From Pseudonocardiales bacterium (GTDB lineage: Bacteria > Actinomycetota > Actinomycetes > Mycobacteriales > Jatrophihabitantaceae), in NCBI GenBank assembly GCA_025965875.1, contig JAOPWD010000407.1:1-44595 (forward strand): 44,595 bases of DNA. The letters are read 5' to 3'. This document shows, one piece after another, positions 1-8,033 of the stretch (its first letter is position 1; each line of letters starts with the position of its first letter). A model generated the notes under the pieces. That model made no database searches and had not been told where the DNA came from. It saw nothing but the letters and a program-made list of their open reading frames with translations. The position numbers and the translations under genes are program-made.

Positions 1-1345
1 CCGCACGGTGGCCCACGACCCGGTCCACGAATGCGCCGGCCGCGCCGAGGGCAGCGCGCGGGTCAAGGCATTCGGCGATCTGATCGGGCGTGAGGTGCTC
101 GGTCACCCGCGCATCGGCGAGCAGTGCGTGCTCCAGGCTGAGGCCGTGTTCCCGGCCGGCCAGGCTCGCCTCGTAGACGACCTGGTGGGCGACGTGCTTG
201 CCGACGTGCTGCGCCAGCGCCCGCATCACCGGCTCGGACAGCACGTACCCACCCATGGCCGCGACGTTCGCGCTCATCCGCTCGGCGTCGACCTCGAGGC
301 CATCGAGCAAGCGGCAGGCATACGTCAGAGCGGCGCCGGTGAACAGACAGATCTCGGGGAACACAGCCCATTCCGTCTTCCACGCCCGCCCGTCGCGTTC
401 GTGCTCGTGGATCATCGCCTCGACGCTGACGCTCGCGTCGGCCCGGACGACGCGAGCGAGGGTTACGAGGTGTTCGGACAGTTCGGGATTGCGCTTGTGC
501 GGCATGGTGATACTGCCGACCTGCCCCGGCGAGAACGGCTCGCGCAGCTCGCCGATCTCGGGGCGCTGCAGGTCATAGACCTCCTGGCCGATCTTGGCCA
601 GGGTGGACGTCACCATGGCCAGCAGGCCCATGAACTCCGCCACGCCATCGCGGGCGGTGATCCACGGAACCTCAGGCTCGACCAGCCCGACGCGGTCGGC
701 GAAGGCATCCAGCAACGGCAGTGCGGCGTCACCCCAGAACTCCATCGTGCCCAGCGCGCCCCCGAGTTGCGCGACCTCCCAGCGATGCCGCCCGTCGGCC
801 AACCGCTCGCAGTGCCGGCGCAGCTCGGCTGCCCACACCGCCGCCTTGAACCCGAACGTGATCGGCAGACCCGGCTGGCCGTGGGTGCGCCCGCACATGA
901 TCGTCTCGCGATGCTTCTCGGCGAGGGCGACGGCCGCCGACACCGCATGTTCCAGGTCGCGGTCGAGGATCACACCGACTTCGCGCATGACCAGCGAGGT
1001 CCAGGTGTCGGAGACATCCTGGACGGTGGCGCCGTAGTACACCCACTCCCGCGCCCGCTCCGGCAACACCTCCTGCAGGCATCGGATCAGGCCGAGGGTG
1101 GAATGGCCGGTGGCCCGAGTCTGCTCCGCGACCTTCTCCAGGTCGAGCAGGTTCACGTCGGCGTGGACGCGGATCTCCCGTGCTGCGTCCACCGGGATCA
1201 GGCCGACCTCGGCCTGGGCTTCGGCCAGCGCGGCCAGGATCTCCAGCCACGACTGGACGCGACCCTCGTCGTCGAGCAGGCGCTTGATCTCCGGCGTTCC
1301 CCACAAGTGCCCGTACAGGATCGAGTCAGCGAGGTGGGCACTCAT
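1..1345 (-). CDS. Aspartase/fumarase-superfamily lyase, C-terminus cut by window edge (candidate CoM biosynthesis XcbC1/XcbD1-like)
   Basis: The first 448 codons are visible; the gene runs off the left edge. Starting at ATG 1345 the protein begins MSAHLADSILYGHLWGTPEI. It has the superfamily landmarks: HSTLG near residue 81, YGATVQDVSDT near 104, GRTHGQPG near 152 (the conserved His) and the signature loop GSITMPHKRNPE at 277-288. These are typical of adenylosuccinate lyase and carboxymuconate cycloisomerase relatives. It lies 12 bp after the preceding gene in an operon led by phosphosulfolactate synthase. In Xanthobacter autotrophicus Py2, XcbC1 and XcbD1 of bacterial CoM synthesis are members of this superfamily, and XcbC1 eliminates phosphate from phosphosulfolactate to give sulfoacrylate. 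I therefore infer a CoM-pathway lyase. A purine-pathway purB or catabolic cycloisomerase role cannot be excluded from sequence alone. A GAGGCGGGG ribosome site precedes the start. Confidence 0.85.
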   Translation of the reverse strand, partial: MSAHLADSILYGHLWGTPEIKRLLDDEGRVQSWLEILAALAEAQAEVGLIPVDAAREIRVHADVNLLDLEKVAEQTRATGHSTLGLIRCLQEVLPERAREWVYYGATVQDVSDTWTSLVMREVGVILDRDLEHAVSAAVALAEKHRETIMCGRTHGQPGLPITFGFKAAVWAAELRRHCERLADGRHRWEVAQLGGALGTMEFWGDAALPLLDAFADRVGLVEPEVPWITARDGVAEFMGLLAMVTSTLAKIGQEVYDLQRPEIGELREPFSPGQVGSITMPHKRNPELSEHLVTLARVVRADASVSVEAMIHEHERDGRAWKTEWAVFPEICLFTGAALTYACRLLDGLEVDAERMSANVAAMGGYVLSEPVMRALAQHVGKHVAHQVVYEASLAGREHGLSLEHALLADARVTEHLTPDQIAECLDPRAALGAAGAFVDRVVGHRA

Positions 1346-1357
1346 CGCGGCCCCGCC

Positions 1358-2269
1358 TCAGCCAACCGCGGCTTCGGCGCGCCGGTCGACTCCGGTCAGC
1401 CAGCGCAACGCCTGCCTGATTTCGTCGAGGTTGGCGCCCCACGGGACTACTGCGGTGCCGTCGCCGAAGTCGGTGCCCCGTTCCAGCAGGCAGCACTTGG
1501 TGAGGGTCATCGTGGCCTGCGAATCCGCTGGCGCGGCGCGCCGCCGCGGGCAGATGTCTACCCGGGGCGGCTCGTCACCGTAGAAGTGCTGGTGGAACTG
1601 CAGCGACCGCTCGCAGCCGACCATCAGCCAGTCGCGTCTCTCCGGCGGCCGGGTGTCGAGGAACGAGACCTCGTCCCCGACGTCGACTCCCGCGCCGCGG
1701 CAAGGCAGCAGGTAGTGCCCCGCAGGGTTGTCGGCGGCCAGTTCGCGGATATCCACCGCGTCCAGGACGAGATCGATGGGCGGCAGGTCCTCGTCGAACG
1801 CGATCACCTGCTCGGCCATGGCGAACAGCTTGGGCGGCTGCGGCGGCACCACCTCGGTCACCCGGATGGTGATCGGGGCGGGCTCCCAGATGAAGTTCAC
1901 GTGCTCGTAGCGTCCCTGCACGGCGTAGGCACGGGTGCCCGCGCGACGGTAGGGCAGCGTCGCAAGGGCTAGCGCCGTGGCGTTGCTGACATCAGTCTCC
2001 GGTGCCGTCACGTAGACGACCTCGTCCGGCCCGGCCAGCACCCTGACCTCGACCACCGGGGAGAACAGCGGCTCGGTCGATGCCTTGCGGACGGCCACGA
2101 TCGCGCTCGCCGTGCCGTTGCGCAGCAGTAGGTAATCGGTGCGGCGATATACCTCGCGGCCGAGCAGGTACGGCACGAGATCCATTTCGGTGAGCGGGAC
2201 GTCGACCTCTTGAACCGACAGCCCGCGGTAGGGCCGGGTGATGGTGTTGGGCGCCGGATCTTCGATCAC
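1358..2269 (-). CDS. Conserved hypothetical protein with a Cys/His-rich C-terminal half, inside the CoM biosynthesis operon
   Basis: This is a 303-aa protein I do not recognise. The GTG start at 2269 sits 2 bp after the comA stop, so translation is probably coupled; the next gene follows 12 bp downstream. There is no signal peptide or membrane segment. All five cysteines lie between residues 190 and 260 (C190, C219, C240 and the pair C259-C260), with an FHQHFYG stretch at 225-231. This spacing would suit a metal or Fe-S site, or a thiol-transfer role, but matches no motif I can name. Because it sits between phosphosulfolactate synthase and an aspartase/fumarase lyase, a step or accessory function in CoM synthesis (sulfur insertion, decarboxylation, sulfonate handling) is a reasonable inference. 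It is not shown by the sequence. The four described Xanthobacter Xcb proteins include no family that I can equate with it. Confidence 0.85.
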   Translation of the reverse strand: MIEDPAPNTITRPYRGLSVQEVDVPLTEMDLVPYLLGREVYRRTDYLLLRNGTASAIVAVRKASTEPLFSPVVEVRVLAGPDEVVYVTAPETDVSNATALALATLPYRRAGTRAYAVQGRYEHVNFIWEPAPITIRVTEVVPPQPPKLFAMAEQVIAFDEDLPPIDLVLDAVDIRELAADNPAGHYLLPCRGAGVDVGDEVSFLDTRPPERRDWLMVGCERSLQFHQHFYGDEPPRVDICPRRRAAPADSQATMTLTKCCLLERGTDFGDGTAVVPWGANLDEIRQALRWLTGVDRRAEAAVG

Positions 2270-2271
2270 GG

Positions 2272-3039
2272 CTACACCCGCACGCCCGCCAGCGCAGTGT
2301 CGGCCCGCAGGCCCAGCCGGAGTGTCTCGAGCGCGAGGACCTCCTCTGGCGGCACGTTGCCCAGGTTGACGCCTGCCCCGAACCGCTTGACGAACCACGC
2401 CTGTTGGGACTTGCGTGGTGCCTCGAAGATGACCCGGTCGACCGGGATGCGCTCGGCGATCGCGTCGACCAGGTCGGCGCGCACGCTGCCGTCGCCGTGG
2501 TAGAGCCCGACCGTGCCGCTCTCGCGGCCCTCGGCAACGACCCAGGACGCGCCGGCGTCGAGGTCGGTCGCCATCTCGGCCAGCCATTCCTCCGTGACCA
2601 CCGGCGCGTGGTCGTCCTTGGCGCCCGTCTCGGCGAACACGGTGAGTCGGGCGGACAGTTGGCCCACCAGTTCGGTCTTGCGCTCGGACGTCATTGCCTC
2701 GAGCCCGTCGGACACCTCGACCGCGCCGATGCCGACGGAAGCGGCCCACTCGCACAGTTCGTCGACCCGGCCCTGGGCGACGCATATCTCGAGCAGCGTG
2801 CCGCCGAGCGTCACCAGGACGCCGGCCTCGCTGCACAACGCGACGCGGTGCTTGACCGTCGGGTCGATGTAGGCGATGCCCCACCCGATCTTGATCACGT
2901 CGATCAGGTGCCCCGCCTGGGCCAGCAGGGCTTCGAGGGCTGCTGTCGTCATTCCCTTGTCGAGAACATGGGTCAGGCCGCGGCTGCGCGGCTTCTGGTC
3001 ACGCTCGGGTAGCTCGAGGAAGTTCGGACAGTCCCACAC
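2272..3039 (-). CDS. comA: Phosphosulfolactate synthase (ComA/XcbB1 family)
   Basis: It is predicted to add sulfite to phosphoenolpyruvate, giving (R)-phosphosulfolactate, the first committed step of the PEP-dependent coenzyme M route in methanogens and in Xanthobacter (XcbB1). The 255-aa TIM-barrel protein carries the family's conserved blocks in order: RGLTHVLDKG, DVIKIGWGIAYI, LGGTLLEI, VEVSDG, VFAETGAKDD, VAEGRESG and IFEAPRKSQQAWFV, then VNLGNV. The length is normal for the family. The GTG start at 3039 is supported by a GGAGG site 9 nt upstream. It is the first gene of a minus-strand operon and diverges from the CoM-utilisation genes across a 188-bp promoter region. Some bacteria carry ComA homologues for other sulfonate products, but the downstream neighbours make CoM the best assignment. 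Confidence 0.9.
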   Translation of the reverse strand: MWDCPNFLELPERDQKPRSRGLTHVLDKGMTTAALEALLAQAGHLIDVIKIGWGIAYIDPTVKHRVALCSEAGVLVTLGGTLLEICVAQGRVDELCEWAASVGIGAVEVSDGLEAMTSERKTELVGQLSARLTVFAETGAKDDHAPVVTEEWLAEMATDLDAGASWVVAEGRESGTVGLYHGDGSVRADLVDAIAERIPVDRVIFEAPRKSQQAWFVKRFGAGVNLGNVPPEEVLALETLRLGLRADTALAGVRV

Positions 3040-3126
3040 CGCGCAACGCCTCCACTCATCGGTCCAGGTCCAGGACCTGCTTCAGACTCGGGCTCGAACG
3101 TATCTCCGCACCCCCGCGCCGTCAGT

Positions 3127-3171
3127 GGCCCGCGGGGACGAATGAATCGCCATCCTTCGTCCCGCCGGGCC
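3127..3171. promoter_or_regulatory. Imperfect palindrome in the divergent promoter region between comA and the CoM-utilisation genes
   Basis: Two 16-nt arms (3127-3142 and 3156-3171) pair at 14 of 16 positions around a 13-nt centre. The inner half-sites are GGGACGAA and TTCGTCCC. It is the most obvious symmetric element in the 188-bp gap between the two divergent operons, so it could be an operator for both. Being GC-rich, it could also be a chance hairpin. No binding protein is identified; the PucR-type regulator encoded at 12.2-13.8 kb is one candidate. Confidence 0.4.
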
Positions 3172-3227
3172 ATGGGGTCTCGCCGCATGCCAGACCTACC
3201 GTGAGCCACGAACGATGGGAGTGCCTC

Positions 3228-4622
3228 GTGCACCAGCGACTGGTTGTGGTCGGCGGCGGTGCGGCCGGGATGTCGGCCGCGTCCGCGGCGCGCCGGCTGG
3301 ATCCCGACCTCGACATCGTCGTGTTGGAGGCCGGTGGGTACGCCGCATACGGCATGTGCGGCCTGCCCTACTACCTCAGCGGCGTCGTGGCCGGGGCCGA
3401 GGCGTTGCTCGCCTACCCTCCGTCGTTCTTTCGGGAGCAACGCCGCGTGGATCTACGCCTGCACACCCCGGTCACCAGGCTCGACCCCGATCACCAGGTC
3501 GTGCATTTCCGCGAGAACGGCCGCGACGCCCGGCTGGAGTACCACCGGCTGATCGTCACGACGGGGGCGACGCCGGTCGTGCCGCCCTTGCGCGGCCTCG
3601 ACGACCCATACGTGTTCACCGTGCGGACGATGGAGGACGCGATCAGCCTGCGCAGCCTGATCGACGCCGGGCACATCGGCCGGGCGCTGATCGTCGGCGG
3701 CGGCTACATCGGTCTGGAGATGGCCGAGGCGATGGCCGCCCGCGGGGTGAAGGTGACGCTGGCCGAGGCGCTGCCCGCCTTGATGCCCAACCTGGACCCG
3801 CCGATCTCGGAGCTGGTCGAGGAGGAGGTGCGCCGACACGGCGTGGACCTGCGCCTGGGCATCAGCCTCGAGCAGGTGCGCCGCACGCCCGACGGGCTCA
3901 AGGCGATCCTGGGCGGCAAGTCCGTCCCAGTGGACGTCGTCGTGGTGGCCGTCGGCGTACGCGCCGGGGCGACGATCGCCGCCGAAGCCGGCGCCGCGAC
4001 CGGTCCGGGCGGCGCGTTGCTGGTCGACGACCAGATGCGTACGTCGCTGCCCGATGTCTACGCCGCGGGGGACTGCATCGCGCCCTTCCACCGCGTGCTT
4101 GGCCGGCCGGCGTTCGTGCCGTTGGGGCCGGCCGCCAACAAGACCGGTCGGGTCGCGGGCACGGTTGCCGCCGGCGGGCAGGCCCGGTTCACCGGCATCG
4201 TCGGCACCGCGGTCGTCAAGGTGTTCGACCTGGCTGTGGCCCGCACTGGTCTCACCCTGGGCGAGGCCATGGCCGAGGGACTGCCGGCAGTCGCCACCGA
4301 CACCGTCGGCAAGTCCCGGGCCAAGTACTACCCGGGCTCGGACCCGGTCCACGTCCGGCTCGTCCACGAGACCGGCGGCCGGCTGCTCGGGGCGCAGATG
4401 GTCGGCGGCGACGGGGTGGCCAAGCGCATCGACGTGGTCGCCGTGGCGTTGCAGGCCGGCTTCGATGTCGACGAACTGGCCGGCGCCGATCTCTCCTACG
4501 CGCCGCCGTATGCGCCGGTCTACGAACCGATCCTGCTCGCGGCCCAGGCCGCTCAGGCGAAATCCGCCCCGGACCGCCCGGCCGAAGCGCCAAGTCACGC
4601 CGCGGCCGGGTCGCGACGATGA
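3228..4622 (+). CDS. FAD-dependent pyridine nucleotide-disulfide oxidoreductase, CoA-disulfide reductase-like
   Basis: This 464-aa flavoprotein has an N-terminal dinucleotide fold (VVVGGGAAGMSAA), a central NAD(P)H fold (ALIVGGGYIGLEMAEAMAARG), the FAD-binding segment VYAAGDCIAPF and a C-terminal dimerisation domain. A single active-site cysteine lies in YGMCGLPYYLSG (C44), the arrangement of CoA-disulfide reductase and NADH oxidase, which use one Cys instead of a redox pair. It opens the operon of CoM-dependent enzymes, so reduction of CoM disulfide, mixed CoM disulfide or another low-molecular-weight disulfide is a sensible inference. CoA disulfide is the family default. The GTG at 3228 was chosen because GGGAG lies 6 nt upstream; an in-frame GTG at 3201 would add nine residues. 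The gene ends in an ATGA overlap with the next. Confidence 0.82.
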   Translation: MHQRLVVVGGGAAGMSAASAARRLDPDLDIVVLEAGGYAAYGMCGLPYYLSGVVAGAEALLAYPPSFFREQRRVDLRLHTPVTRLDPDHQVVHFRENGRDARLEYHRLIVTTGATPVVPPLRGLDDPYVFTVRTMEDAISLRSLIDAGHIGRALIVGGGYIGLEMAEAMAARGVKVTLAEALPALMPNLDPPISELVEEEVRRHGVDLRLGISLEQVRRTPDGLKAILGGKSVPVDVVVVAVGVRAGATIAAEAGAATGPGGALLVDDQMRTSLPDVYAAGDCIAPFHRVLGRPAFVPLGPAANKTGRVAGTVAAGGQARFTGIVGTAVVKVFDLAVARTGLTLGEAMAEGLPAVATDTVGKSRAKYYPGSDPVHVRLVHETGGRLLGAQMVGGDGVAKRIDVVAVALQAGFDVDELAGADLSYAPPYAPVYEPILLAAQAAQAKSAPDRPAEAPSHAAAGSRR

Positions 4623-5371
4623 CCGCCGAGCCGCACGACCCGGTGAGCAGCACCCCCCGGGTCGCCGTCGTGACCGGTGGCGCCTCGGGCATCGGCCGAT
4701 CCACCGCGACGCGGCTGAGCGCCGACGGCTGCCGGGTCGCCGTCCTCGACCTCGGCGACGCGGGGGGGACCGACGCTGAACTCACGCTGCGGACCGACGT
4801 GACCGACCCGGAGGAGGTCGAGACTGCGTTCAAAGAGGTCGTGGCCACGTTCGGCCGCATCGACGTCCTGGTCAACAACGCCGGCATCACCGGGTCGGCC
4901 GAGGCCACGCGCTGCCACGAGACGCCGATCGACGAGTGGGATCGGGTGCAGGCGGTCAATGTGCGCGGCCCCTTCCTCTGCACCCGCGCCGCGTTGCCGA
5001 CGATGCTGCGGCAGGGCTCGGGCCACATCATCACGGTGGCCTCGGTGGCCGGCCTGATCGCCTTTCCGGGACGGTGCGCCTACACGACGTCCAAGGGTGC
5101 GGCGGTGCAGTTCACCAAGTCTCTGGCCGTCGACTACGCCAGCGCCGGCATCCGCGCCAACGCCGTGTGTCCCGGCTTCGTCGAGACGCCGATGACGCAA
5201 TGGCGCCTCGACCAGCCGGAGCTGCGCGCGCAGGTCGAGACCAAGATCCCGCTCGGCCGTGTCGCGCAACCTGAGGACATCGCCGACGCCATCGCCCTGC
5301 TCGCCTCCGACCGGCTGGTTTACATGACGGGTCATTCGCTCGTGGTCGACGGCGGCTGGACCGCTTGGTAG
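4619..5371 (+). CDS. xecD: 2-(R)-hydroxypropyl-CoM dehydrogenase-like SDR
   Basis: This is a 250-aa classical SDR predicted to oxidise the R-hydroxyalkyl-CoM thioether to the ketoalkyl-CoM with NAD+. It has the cofactor motif TGGASGIG at 19-26, NNAG at 86-89 and the catalytic set Ser142, Tyr155, Lys159. The residues known in Xanthobacter R-HPCDH to hold the CoM sulfonate appear at the same numbers as I recall them: Arg152 in FPGRCAYTTSKG, and Arg196 and Arg203 in TQWRLDQPELR. That stretch is nearly identical to the Xanthobacter enzyme. Ordinary SDRs lack these arginines, so the assignment is specific. The start overlaps the upstream stop as ATGA. Substrate chain length cannot be read from the sequence. 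Confidence 0.88.
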   Translation: MTAEPHDPVSSTPRVAVVTGGASGIGRSTATRLSADGCRVAVLDLGDAGGTDAELTLRTDVTDPEEVETAFKEVVATFGRIDVLVNNAGITGSAEATRCHETPIDEWDRVQAVNVRGPFLCTRAALPTMLRQGSGHIITVASVAGLIAFPGRCAYTTSKGAAVQFTKSLAVDYASAGIRANAVCPGFVETPMTQWRLDQPELRAQVETKIPLGRVAQPEDIADAIALLASDRLVYMTGHSLVVDGGWTAW

Positions 5372-5405
5372 TCAAGGAAATTCCCATCGAGAAAGGACGG
5401 CGACT

Positions 5406-6179
5406 ATGACCGGACGATTGGCCGACCGGGTGGCATTGGTGACGGGTGGCGGCTCGGGGATCGGGCTGGCCGCGGCCAATCTGTTCGCGGCTGAAGGGGC
5501 GGCCGTGGCCGTCGTGGACGTCCGGGCCGAGGCAGCCGACGAGGCTGCGGGCAAGATCGTCGCCGAGGGTGGCCGGGCGATCGCCCTCGTCGCCAACGTG
5601 GCCGACGCCGCCGAGGTGGCGGCGGCAGTGGATCGAGCCGCCGCAGAGTTCGGCCGGATCGACGTCCTCTACAACAACGCCGGCGTGAACAGCGCGGGCT
5701 CGGTCGCCGACGCCGCCGAGGACGACTGGGACCGCTGCTTCGACGTCAACGTCAAGGGCACCTTCCTGTTCTCGCGTGCGGTCGTCCCGCACCTGCGCGC
5801 TGCCGGCGGCGGGGCGATCGTCAACCAGGGCTCGGTAGCCGGCCTCGTGGGGGTCCCGAACTTCGCCGCGTACTGCGCGGCCAAGGGCGCAGTGGTGGCG
5901 CTGACCCGGTCGATGGCGATCGACCTCGCCCCGGACGGGATCCGGGTCAACGCCATCTGCCCGGGCACCGTGTTCACCCCGCTCATGGAGCCCATGCTGC
6001 GTGCCCGCGGCGACGGTGACCTCGCGGCCGGGCTGGCCAAGACCGTCGTCAAGTACCCGATCGGCCGCCTCGGCAACCCGGAGGAGATCGCCCGAGTGGC
6101 CTTGTTCCTGGCCAGCGACGACGCCTCGTTCGTCACTGGATCCATCGTGACCGCCGACGGCGGGATGACCGCGCAGTAG
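5406..6179 (+). CDS. xecE: 2-(S)-hydroxypropyl-CoM dehydrogenase-like SDR
   Basis: This is a 257-aa SDR with TGGGSGIG at 13-20, NNAG at 90-93 and the catalytic set Ser143, Tyr156, Lys160. The segments SVAGLVGVPNFAAYCAAKGA, VKYPIGRLGNPEEIA and the C-terminal GGMTA closely resemble Xanthobacter S-hydroxypropyl-CoM dehydrogenase. The pairing with an R-specific partner gives the stereo-complementary set needed to use both epoxide enantiomers. In the Xanthobacter enzyme Arg211 and Lys214 bind the sulfonate. Here the Lys is kept (Lys216) but the Arg position appears to be Thr213, with Lys212 next to it, so the sulfonate pocket may be altered. AAAGGA precedes the ATG. Function in the S-branch is inferred from similarity and context. 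Confidence 0.8.
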   Translation: MTGRLADRVALVTGGGSGIGLAAANLFAAEGAAVAVVDVRAEAADEAAGKIVAEGGRAIALVANVADAAEVAAAVDRAAAEFGRIDVLYNNAGVNSAGSVADAAEDDWDRCFDVNVKGTFLFSRAVVPHLRAAGGGAIVNQGSVAGLVGVPNFAAYCAAKGAVVALTRSMAIDLAPDGIRVNAICPGTVFTPLMEPMLRARGDGDLAAGLAKTVVKYPIGRLGNPEEIARVALFLASDDASFVTGSIVTADGGMTAQ

Positions 6180-6205
6180 GTCGCGCAGGAGGTAAGGAGC
6201 AGGCA

Positions 6206-7126
6206 GTGGCGTTCCATCTCGATACCGACAAGCTCGTCGACCTCGACCGGGCCGTGCGCTCGATCGAGGACGGCGCGTTGGTGGCCCTCGGCGGCGGGCT
6301 GTCGGCCCGGCTGCCGATGGCACTGGTGCGTGAACTGATCCGCCAGGGCCGCAGCGGGTTGCATGTCGTCGGCTCCGCCCACAGCATCGACGTCGACGTG
6401 CTCATCGCGACCGGCACAGTCACGGTCTGCGAGGAGAGCTACGTCGGGTTCGAACAGGATCTCGGGCTGGCGCCCGCGTACCGGCGGGCGGCGGAGACGG
6501 GCACCATCGAGGTCCGCGAGAGCTGCTGCGTCACCATCCTCACCCAACTGCGGGCGGCCGAGTTCGGGCTGCCGTTCCTGCCGGTGCGGGGCGTCAAAGG
6601 CTCCGACATACGCCGGCTGCATCCCGAATACCGCGAGGTGGTCTGCCCGTTCACCGGCGAGACCTTGGTCGCGGTCCCGCCGTTGCGTCCGGATGTGGCG
6701 CTGATCCATGCCCCCCTCGGTGACCGGCGCGGGAACCTGCACCTCGATCAGCCCTACGTCCTCGACGAGCGCTTCGCGGCCGCCTCGCGCAACGTCATCG
6801 CCACGGTCGAGCGGGTCGGTTCGGCCGAGGAGGTGGCCGCGGCCGGCGTGACGATCCCGGCGCACCTGGTGAGCGCGGTGGCCGAGGTGCCCTACGGCGC
6901 GCACCCCGCGTCGTGTTACCCCGCGTACGCCTACGACCGCGCCCACCTGGGCGAGTACGTGCGAGCGGCCACCGCCGGTGGCTCCGAGCTGGCCGAATAC
7001 CTGGACCGTTACCTCACCGGTCAGCCGACCGAGGAGGCCTACCGAAAGCTGGTCGGAGCCGACCGGCTGGCGGCACTGGGCCAGTGGTCGGAGTCGATCG
7101 ACGCCTGGAAGGAGCTGTTCCGGTGA
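6206..7126 (+). CDS. CoA transferase subunit A (family I, glutaconate CoA-transferase alpha-like)
   Basis: This 306-aa protein has the family I alpha-subunit layout: GALVALGGGLSARLPMALVREL near residues 23-45, GSDIRRLHPEYREVVCPFTGE near 132-152, and the DVALIHAPLGDRRGNLHL block shared by glutaconate and 3-oxoacid CoA transferase alpha subunits. The GTG start follows an AGGAGGTAAGGAG purine stretch. It pairs with the beta subunit 49 bp downstream. In the CoM pathway the end product is a beta-keto acid such as acetoacetate, so transfer of CoA to that acid is the likely role. The actual donor and acceptor are unknown, and some members of this branch (IpdAB) act as hydrolases on ring-derived CoA thioesters. 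Confidence 0.8.
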   Translation: MAFHLDTDKLVDLDRAVRSIEDGALVALGGGLSARLPMALVRELIRQGRSGLHVVGSAHSIDVDVLIATGTVTVCEESYVGFEQDLGLAPAYRRAAETGTIEVRESCCVTILTQLRAAEFGLPFLPVRGVKGSDIRRLHPEYREVVCPFTGETLVAVPPLRPDVALIHAPLGDRRGNLHLDQPYVLDERFAAASRNVIATVERVGSAEEVAAAGVTIPAHLVSAVAEVPYGAHPASCYPAYAYDRAHLGEYVRAATAGGSELAEYLDRYLTGQPTEEAYRKLVGADRLAALGQWSESIDAWKELFR

Positions 7127-7175
7127 GTGAGCATCGTAGCGAGCCCCAGCGAGCGAGGAGCGGAGCGAACACACG

Positions 7176-8033
7176 ATGAGCGCTCGCGCGAAGAGCAATG
7201 AACAGTGCTTCTCGATCGACGAGTGGTTCGTGGTCGCGCTGGCCCGCACCATCCGTGACCGTGAGGTCGTCTTCCACGGCTTCGGCAGCCCGTGTGCGCA
7301 GGTGGCGATGCACGTGGCCCGGCACAGCCACGCGCGGGACATGATGCTGGTCGAGGGCGCCACGTACTCCATCAACCCCGAGCCGCCGTTCATCCCGCCG
7401 ACCGGAAATGATCTGGCCCTGGAGCAGGGCGCGTCCTACCGGATGCGGTTCGAGGAGTTCTTCGACGCTGCGATACGCGGTGACGTCGACCGGATGTTCC
7501 TCTCCGGCGGCCAGATCGACCGGTACGGCAACACTAATGTCACCGCCGTCGGCCCGCTCGAGCGTCCCAAGGTGAAGCTTGGCGGCGGGGGCGGTGGCTG
7601 CAACCTCGCGGCCACGATCGGCCACCTGTCGCTCTGGACGACGCGGCACCGCTCGGGCCGCACGCTGGTCGAGCACTGCGACTTCATCACCGACATGGGC
7701 CACCGCACGCCGGCTGGCAGCCGGGCCGAGCTGGGCTTCGCCGGGGGCGGGCCGGAGTGGTTGGTGACCGAACTCGGTGTCTTCGACTTCGACGACGGCG
7801 GGCAGGCCCGCCTCCGTCAGCTGTTCCCCGACGTCAGCGTCGACACGGTGCGGGCCGCGACGGGCTTCGAGGTGCAGGTGGCGTCGGATCTGCGCTCAGT
7901 GCCGTTGCCGAGCAGCGCGGAGATCGCCGCACTGCGGGCCGTGGACCCGTTGGGCGTGCGACGTTCTGAGTTCGCACCGGAGGAGCTGCGGCGCACGTTC
8001 AGCCACGGACAGAGCGTGGGATGCGCCTGCTGA
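7176..8033 (+). CDS. CoA transferase subunit B (family I, glutaconate CoA-transferase beta-like)
   Basis: This 285-aa partner of the preceding alpha subunit shows FLSGGQIDRYGNTN near residues 108-121, the GGGGGGCNLAA glycine run near 132-142 and a C-terminal ELGVFDFDDGGQARL block, all typical of beta subunits. A LVEGA segment near residue 58 may hold the catalytic glutamate that forms the glutamyl-CoA intermediate, but I could not align it rigorously. That residue decides whether this is a transferase or a hydrolase-type relative. GGAGCGAAC precedes the ATG. Its last 13 nt overlap the start of the acyl-CoA synthetase gene, so the two are probably co-translated. Confidence 0.78.
   Translation: MSARAKSNEQCFSIDEWFVVALARTIRDREVVFHGFGSPCAQVAMHVARHSHARDMMLVEGATYSINPEPPFIPPTGNDLALEQGASYRMRFEEFFDAAIRGDVDRMFLSGGQIDRYGNTNVTAVGPLERPKVKLGGGGGGCNLAATIGHLSLWTTRHRSGRTLVEHCDFITDMGHRTPAGSRAELGFAGGGPEWLVTELGVFDFDDGGQARLRQLFPDVSVDTVRAATGFEVQVASDLRSVPLPSSAEIAALRAVDPLGVRRSEFAPEELRRTFSHGQSVGCAC

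Noticed and set aside
8-1972. 654-aa plus-strand open frame
   Set aside because: It is antisense to the lyase and hypothetical genes and shows no family motif; high GC makes long shadow frames common.
3215-5371. 718-aa plus-strand frame spanning the flavoenzyme and the first SDR
   Set aside because: Only its 3' part (from 4619) is real SDR sequence; the Arg-rich 5' part is an out-of-frame shadow of the flavoenzyme gene.
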